In this document: in pieces, positions 60,001 through 64,000 of the stretch
Layout of the letters: each line of letters starts with the position of its first letter
Numbering within the stretch: the first letter of the stretch is position 1
Origin: WTHC01 sp965218725
GTDB taxonomy: Archaea; Thermoproteota; Nitrososphaeria; Nitrososphaerales; Nitrosopumilaceae
Length of the DNA: 64,000 nt
Assembly (NCBI GenBank): GCA_965218725.1
Contig: CBDCLO010000002.1
Location: 372,001-436,000 of the forward strand
Direction: 5' to 3'
Position numbers and translations under genes: made by a program
Notes under the pieces: model-generated
Database searches by the model: none
What the model saw: only the letters and a program-made list of their open reading frames with translations
Told to the model about the DNA's origin: nothing

Positions 60001-60842
60001 CTAATTCAGTTACTATCCTTTATGATAATGTGCGTTGGGAAGAAAAAGCTCTTTTGAAATCATGCAAAAAAAATAACGTTGATGCTCAAATGATTGATTG
60101 TAAGAGATTGACTATAGAGTTAGATAAGAAGGTAAGAATGAGTCATGTAATACAGAGATGTGTAAGTTATTACAGAAGTTTGCATTCTACTGCTGCATTA
60201 GAAGGTTTAAACGTAAACGTAATAAATTGTTTAAATACAGCAATTTTTGCGGGCAATAAATTGTTTACACATATGCTTTTAAAAAAACATGGGATAAAAA
60301 CACCTTTTGCGACTATTGGATTTTCTAAAGATGGTGCGGTTAGTATATTAGAAAAATTTGGATATCCCCAAATATTAAAACCTACGATAGGTAGTTGGGG
60401 AAGAATGGTAGCAAAAATTAACGATAAAGAATCAGCTGAAAGTATAATAGAGAATAGAGAGTCACTTCACCCTATATATCAAATTCATTATATAGAGGAA
60501 TTTGTAAAGAGACCACCACGTGATATAAGAGTTATAATGGTTGGAGATACAGTTGCTGCTGCTATTTATAGATATTCTAAAAAAAATAGTTGGAGGACTA
60601 ATATGGCATTAGGTGGGAAAGCAGAGGAATGCAAGGTCACCAATGAATTGGAACACATATGTTTTAAAGCTAAAAATGCGGTACAAGGTCAGATAGTGGG
60701 AATAGATCTTATGGAAAGCATTGACAATGGGTTATTGGTTCATGAAATAAATAATACTACAGAGTATAAAAATACTGTAGAGGTATGCAACGTCGATATT
60801 CCATCATTAATAGTTAACTATGTAAAAAGCTTTAAAAGATAA
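59997..60842 (+). CDS. lysX: LysW ligase 2, probably 2-aminoadipate-specific (LysX)
   Basis: A 281-residue ATP-grasp ligase paralogous to the one at 54255. It shows TILYDNVRWEEKALLKSC at the start, ILKPTIGSWGRMVAKIND (about 128-145), KRPPRDIRVIMVGD (about 168), NMALGGKAEE (about 205), and HEINNTTEYKNTVEV (about 250). The EYKNTV tail is like the aminoadipate ligase of Thermus. Position after homocitrate synthase and lysW2 also supports lysine. The GTG start at 59997 overlaps the lysW2 stop. lysK follows after 3 nt. Confidence 0.88.
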   Translation: MTNSVTILYDNVRWEEKALLKSCKKNNVDAQMIDCKRLTIELDKKVRMSHVIQRCVSYYRSLHSTAALEGLNVNVINCLNTAIFAGNKLFTHMLLKKHGIKTPFATIGFSKDGAVSILEKFGYPQILKPTIGSWGRMVAKINDKESAESIIENRESLHPIYQIHYIEEFVKRPPRDIRVIMVGDTVAAAIYRYSKKNSWRTNMALGGKAEECKVTNELEHICFKAKNAVQGQIVGIDLMESIDNGLLVHEINNTTEYKNTVEVCNVDIPSLIVNYVKSFKR

Positions 60843-60845
60843 AAA

Positions 60846-61967
60846 TTGAACTCTGCAATCACGGTAAACACACAATTCTCGGTGAAGTTGTTAGAAAAAG
60901 CATTAAGATTGTATACTCCCTCACTTAGAGAAAAACCCATGGCAGATTTCCTTGCAGAAAAATGCGATGATTTAGGATTTGATAGTATTAGTATGGATGA
61001 TGTAGGAAATTTGATAGCTGTAAAAGGAACTGGTTCTCCTAAAGTTTTGCTGTGCGGGCATATGGATACAGTTCCTGGAGAGATAAAAGTTAGAAAAGAA
61101 GATAATGTTCTATATGGAAGAGGTGCGTCAGATGCAAAAGCATCTCTAGTAGCCATGTTACTTGCAGCTGCATCTATTGATAATGTAGGCACCATTACAT
61201 TTGTGGGGTCTGTTGATGAAGAAGGTAATGCTACTGGAATAAAGAATATTATGAAACAAAAATATGACATAAATTATGCAATATTTGGAGAGCCTAGTAA
61301 TTTAAAACAAATTACTATTTCTTACAAAGGCAGACTTGCAATAAATCTTAGAATAAACGTGAAGAGTAGCTCTCATGCAAGTGCCCCATGGCTTTCCAAA
61401 AATGCAATAGAAGAATCAATCATCATCTCACAAAAACTAAAAAAAATACTAGAGATGGATCAAATAAATAAAAAAAAGACGCTGATAATAACTGCAACAA
61501 TTACTGAAATTAAAGGTGGTAGCAGTCATAATGTTACACCAAAGGAATGTTATGTTACTATGGATATCAGAATTCCTGTAAATATGAGTTGTAAAACAAT
61601 TGAGGAAAAGTTATCAACTACTATTACTGATATCTCCAAGGAACGCAATGTAGAGATATTTTATTCTATATTAGATGAAACTGAACCGTTTGAAACGTCT
61701 CATAATTCTACGTTGGTAAGAGCTTTTACACTAGGGATAGTTGACGTGGTACATTCTAAACCAGTACTAATTAGGAAAACAGGTACTGGGGACATGAATA
61801 TGATCGGAAACCAGATCAATATACCAATAGTGTCTTATGGTCCTGGGGATCCACATGAATCACATACACTAAATGAAAAAATACTAATCAGCGATTATTT
61901 AAAAAGCATAGAAGTTATCAAAAAAACACTGCAGCACTTAAAAAGATTACATGATAAAATAAAGTGA
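60846..61967 (+). CDS. lysK: LysW-lysine/ornithine hydrolase
   Basis: A 373-residue M20-family metallopeptidase that frees lysine or ornithine from LysW. Metal ligands and motifs: LLCGHMDTVPGE (about 75), YGRGASDAKASLVAML (about 94-109), FVGSVDEEGNATG (about 118-130), YAIFGEPSN (about 143), and a late SYGPGDPHESHT (about 335-346) with the last His. Length is as in LysK. The start is TTG 60846. It is the only such hydrolase here and should act for both branches. dphB starts immediately after its stop. Confidence 0.93.
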   Translation: MNSAITVNTQFSVKLLEKALRLYTPSLREKPMADFLAEKCDDLGFDSISMDDVGNLIAVKGTGSPKVLLCGHMDTVPGEIKVRKEDNVLYGRGASDAKASLVAMLLAAASIDNVGTITFVGSVDEEGNATGIKNIMKQKYDINYAIFGEPSNLKQITISYKGRLAINLRINVKSSSHASAPWLSKNAIEESIIISQKLKKILEMDQINKKKTLIITATITEIKGGSSHNVTPKECYVTMDIRIPVNMSCKTIEEKLSTTITDISKERNVEIFYSILDETEPFETSHNSTLVRAFTLGIVDVVHSKPVLIRKTGTGDMNMIGNQINIPIVSYGPGDPHESHTLNEKILISDYLKSIEVIKKTLQHLKRLHDKIK

Positions 61968-62990
61968 ATGTTATGTTTTGTAGGGATTGGAATATCAGGA
62001 TATGATTCGTTATCATTATCGGCATTAGAAACTATAAAACACTCACAATATGTATATCTAGATCTATTTACGAGTCCGATCGATGGTTACGATATTATAA
62101 AAATAAAAAAATGTATTACTGGGAAATTTAAATTAGGGGAGAGGTGGATATTTGAAGATGGTAATGAAATTTTAGATAGATCTAGAAATAATGTTGTGTC
62201 ACTACTATCTTATGGAGACCCATACACGGCTACTACGCACATAGAACTAAGAGTTAGAGCAATGAGAGAAAAAATCAAAACGATTACAGTTCATGCATCA
62301 TCGTCAATACCATCAATAATTGGCGAATGTGGATTACACTATTACAAAATTGGAAGAGTTACAACAATAATGAAAGAATCAAAAATGGCTACAACTCCGT
62401 ACTATGTGATTTATAAAAATATGATAGAAGGAAATCACACAGTTTTACTTCTTGAATTTGAATATGATAAAAAGTTTTTCCTTGATCCTAAAAATGCACT
62501 ACAAAATTTGCTATTAGTTGAGGCAGAACAAAAAAGAAAAATTATAAACAAGTCAACATATGCAATAGTTGCATCTAGAGTAGGATTCAAAAATCAAACA
62601 ATTATATCTGGTAAAATATCAAGTCTCATGAAAGTTGATTTTAAAAATTACCCTCATAGTATAATTATATTAGGTTCTCTGCATTTTACTGAAAATGATG
62701 CAATTAAAACCATGTCTACATGTATTGATGAACCATATGAAAATTCAATTAGATTAGAAAAAATTTCAAAACAATTATTAGACAAGTATAGCATCATATT
62801 AAATAGAGCATTAAAAGAAGTTACACCACGGTGTAGGGACCAAAAATCTTTGCGCATATTAGAGAATGCGGAATTATATGCAAAAGATGCAAAACAATTC
62901 TTTGATAAAGGCTATGATGAAATAGGGATATTAAGTATAGGGTATGCTGATGGGCTTATTGATGCCCTAAAAATTATTAGTGAAATGTAA
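61968..62990 (+). CDS. dphB: Diphthine synthase with a C-terminal DUF357-like domain
   Basis: A 340-residue protein. Residues 1 to about 250 form the SAM-dependent DphB methyltransferase used to build diphthamide on elongation factor 2: FVGIGISGYDSLSL, YVYLDLFTSP, LLSYGDPYTATTHIEL, the TVHASSSIPSI block, SRVGFKNQTIISG and IILGSLHFTENDA. The last ~85 residues are helical, with LENAELYAKDAKQFFDKGYDEIGILSIGYADGLIDA (split here around 305-340) as in the DUF357 helical-repeat family, which in many archaea is a separate small gene. Ordinary DphB is about 260-270 residues. The ATG directly follows the lysK stop. Confidence 0.88.
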   Translation: MLCFVGIGISGYDSLSLSALETIKHSQYVYLDLFTSPIDGYDIIKIKKCITGKFKLGERWIFEDGNEILDRSRNNVVSLLSYGDPYTATTHIELRVRAMREKIKTITVHASSSIPSIIGECGLHYYKIGRVTTIMKESKMATTPYYVIYKNMIEGNHTVLLLEFEYDKKFFLDPKNALQNLLLVEAEQKRKIINKSTYAIVASRVGFKNQTIISGKISSLMKVDFKNYPHSIIILGSLHFTENDAIKTMSTCIDEPYENSIRLEKISKQLLDKYSIILNRALKEVTPRCRDQKSLRILENAELYAKDAKQFFDKGYDEIGILSIGYADGLIDALKIISEM

Positions 62991-63037
62991 GATTTAAAAA
63001 GATTTTACAAATAAGTTATTTATAAAGTGTAATAAAA

Positions 63038-63649
63038 TTGAATAAATCTTACAATAGTGTCATATCGTCTATGTATATTGCATCACTAACAAAACATAGT
63101 AAAAATAGTGCAAGCATGCAAAAAAATACACCTAAATGTACTGACATACAATTAGATCAACTTATAAAAAATGGGTTTATTAAAAATGATAGAAAAACTC
63201 TTACAGACTTAGGCAGATCTTCTATAAAAGTGGTATTAGTTGGTGGGGTTTTTAATATAATACATCCTGGACATATATACACATTAAATTCTGCAAAACT
63301 ACTAGGCGATATCCTAGTTGTTGTAGTGGCTACTGATGCTATGAGTTTACAAATGAAAAAAAAAATACCATTGCATAATCAAGAACAACGAAAAATATTG
63401 GTAAATTCATTAAAGATGGTCGATGTTTGTTTAATTGGTAACAAAAAAAATATATTTACAACAGTAAGACTTGTAAAGCCTAAGATTATTGCATTAGGTT
63501 ATGATCAAATTCACCAAGAAAAATCTATACTAGAAGGATGCAAAAAATTAAATTTGGATATCAAAGTTGTGAGGCTACAATCACCAATTCCAGAAATTTC
63601 TAGCTCAAATATTGAAAAGGAATACAACGAAAAAATTTATGGAATCTAG
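63038..63649 (+). CDS. ribL: FAD synthase (archaeal RibL type) with an N-terminal extension
   Basis: A 203-residue protein. The C-terminal ~140 residues are a cytidylyltransferase-fold domain with VVLVGGVFNIIHPGHIYTL (HxGH motif, about 68-86), VVVATDAMSLQMKKKI (about 102-117), NQEQRKILVNSLKMVD, LGYDQ (about 152) and the ISSSNI end. This matches the archaeal FAD synthetase RibL. The first ~60 residues (DIQLDQLIKNGFI, LTDLGRSSI) look like a winged-helix fragment. It begins at TTG 63038. Its 3' end overlaps the convergent riboflavin kinase gene by 4 nt, so the two flavin steps are side by side. Confidence 0.85.
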   Translation: MNKSYNSVISSMYIASLTKHSKNSASMQKNTPKCTDIQLDQLIKNGFIKNDRKTLTDLGRSSIKVVLVGGVFNIIHPGHIYTLNSAKLLGDILVVVVATDAMSLQMKKKIPLHNQEQRKILVNSLKMVDVCLIGNKKNIFTTVRLVKPKIIALGYDQIHQEKSILEGCKKLNLDIKVVRLQSPIPEISSSNIEKEYNEKIYGI

Positions 63650-64000
63650 CTTGGCACTGTAATTTTTACTGTGATTTTGGATCCATTTAATATTTTAATG
63701 GTTTTACGTATATTATTTTTTGATATTATCTCTATGATTGATTTATCATGATGTGTTCTTTCTAGAAATATTAAATTACATTTTATTGATTTATTAAGTA
63801 TGGCATTAAAACATTTTACCCAACCATATGTTCTTTTATCATCAGAAAATCCATTAATTATAATTCCATTAAATTTACTAAATTGTGTAATTGATTCAAT
63901 ATACTTTCTTTCATATAGTTTTATATTTAAAGTACCTGGAAACGGGATATAGCCTATTTTTGATTTAAATTGATCAGTATATCCTCTTAATGACATATAA
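63646..64000 (-). CDS. ribK: CTP-dependent riboflavin kinase, 5' end cut by the window edge
   Basis: The C-terminal part of the archaeal CTP-dependent riboflavin kinase (DUF120), which makes FMN. Visible: YMSLRGYTDQFKSKIGYIPFPGT (crossing the window edge), GTLNIKLYE, IINGF and TYGWVKCFNAIL, and the HHDKSIIEIIS block near the end. An ATG lies at 63996, but the preceding in-frame codon is TAT and family members read AYYMSL..GY. The true start is therefore upstream of the window, and roughly 15 or more residues (or an HTH domain) are missing. It converges with and overlaps ribL by 4 nt. Confidence 0.87.
   Translation of the reverse strand, partial: YMSLRGYTDQFKSKIGYIPFPGTLNIKLYERKYIESITQFSKFNGIIINGFSDDKRTYGWVKCFNAILNKSIKCNLIFLERTHHDKSIIEIISKNNIRKTIKILNGSKITVKITVPS

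Overview
The window is chromosomal DNA of an AT-rich ammonia-oxidising archaeon (Nitrososphaerota, most like the marine Nitrosopumilales). The evidence is archaeal information-processing genes (TFB, Rpo7/Spt4, L15e, L31e, L39e, aIF1, Sec61-beta, NurA-HerA-Mre11-Rad50, Tsr3, type-A RNase P RNA), archaeal cofactor genes (CofC/CofD for F420, DUF359 dephospho-CoA kinase, CTP-dependent riboflavin kinase, DphB), LysW-dependent lysine/arginine synthesis and many GTG/TTG starts. The genus cannot be fixed from this window alone. No insertion sequence, prophage, CRISPR array, tRNA or 5S/16S/23S rRNA gene was seen.

Layout. 1-6 kb: 3' part of carB, a COG1407 phosphoesterase, a SWIM zinc-finger protein, the A-type ATP synthase F subunit, and a two-gene unit of an MDR dehydrogenase and an LsrF-like class I aldolase. 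6-10.7 kb: branched-chain amino-acid operon ilvB-ilvH-leuA-leuB. 10.8-15.5 kb: aspS with a KH/NusA-like protein, a DedA-type membrane protein, a family-4 uracil-DNA glycosylase and tsr3, with loose AT-rich spacers. 15.54-15.83 kb: the RNase P RNA gene. 15.8-24.5 kb: a membrane-anchored extracytoplasmic protein, cofD-cofC, tfb, a CPBP protease, aIF1, an autoantigen-p27-like zinc ribbon protein, Sec61-beta, DUF2070, an Mrr-like nuclease and a methyltransferase. 24.5-32 kb: membrane pyrophosphatase, CoA kinase, Mrp ATPase, rpo7-spt4-nadC, and nadX-nadA. 32-37.7 kb: nurA-herA-mre11-rad50. 38-43 kb: TlpA-like protein, L15e, serA, class II fumarase and a CDKAL1-type methylthiotransferase. 43.0-44.0 kb: a decayed FtsZ/tubulin-family pseudogene. 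44-49 kb: L31e/L39e and a cobalamin-dependent methionine block (MTHFR-like protein and a MetH split into two genes). 49-52.8 kb: an MFS transporter and a TauABC/SsuABC-like importer. 52.9-62 kb: a large arginine/lysine cluster (argG, lysW1, argX-like, lysY, lysZ, lysJ, an Lrp regulator, homocitrate synthase, lysW2, lysX, lysK). 62-64 kb: dphB fused to DUF357, FAD synthase and the truncated riboflavin kinase.

How the genes fit together. The window is dominated by biosynthesis: Arg, Lys, Val/Leu, Met, Ser, NAD, FAD, CoA and F420, as expected for an autotroph. The most striking points are two LysW carrier genes in one cluster, the second ending in Gln instead of the catalytic Glu; the ruined FtsZ-family gene; and several oddities in repair proteins (a short Rad50, and Mre11 with GEHD in place of GNHD). 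All functional statements come from recognised motifs and family knowledge; no database search was run.
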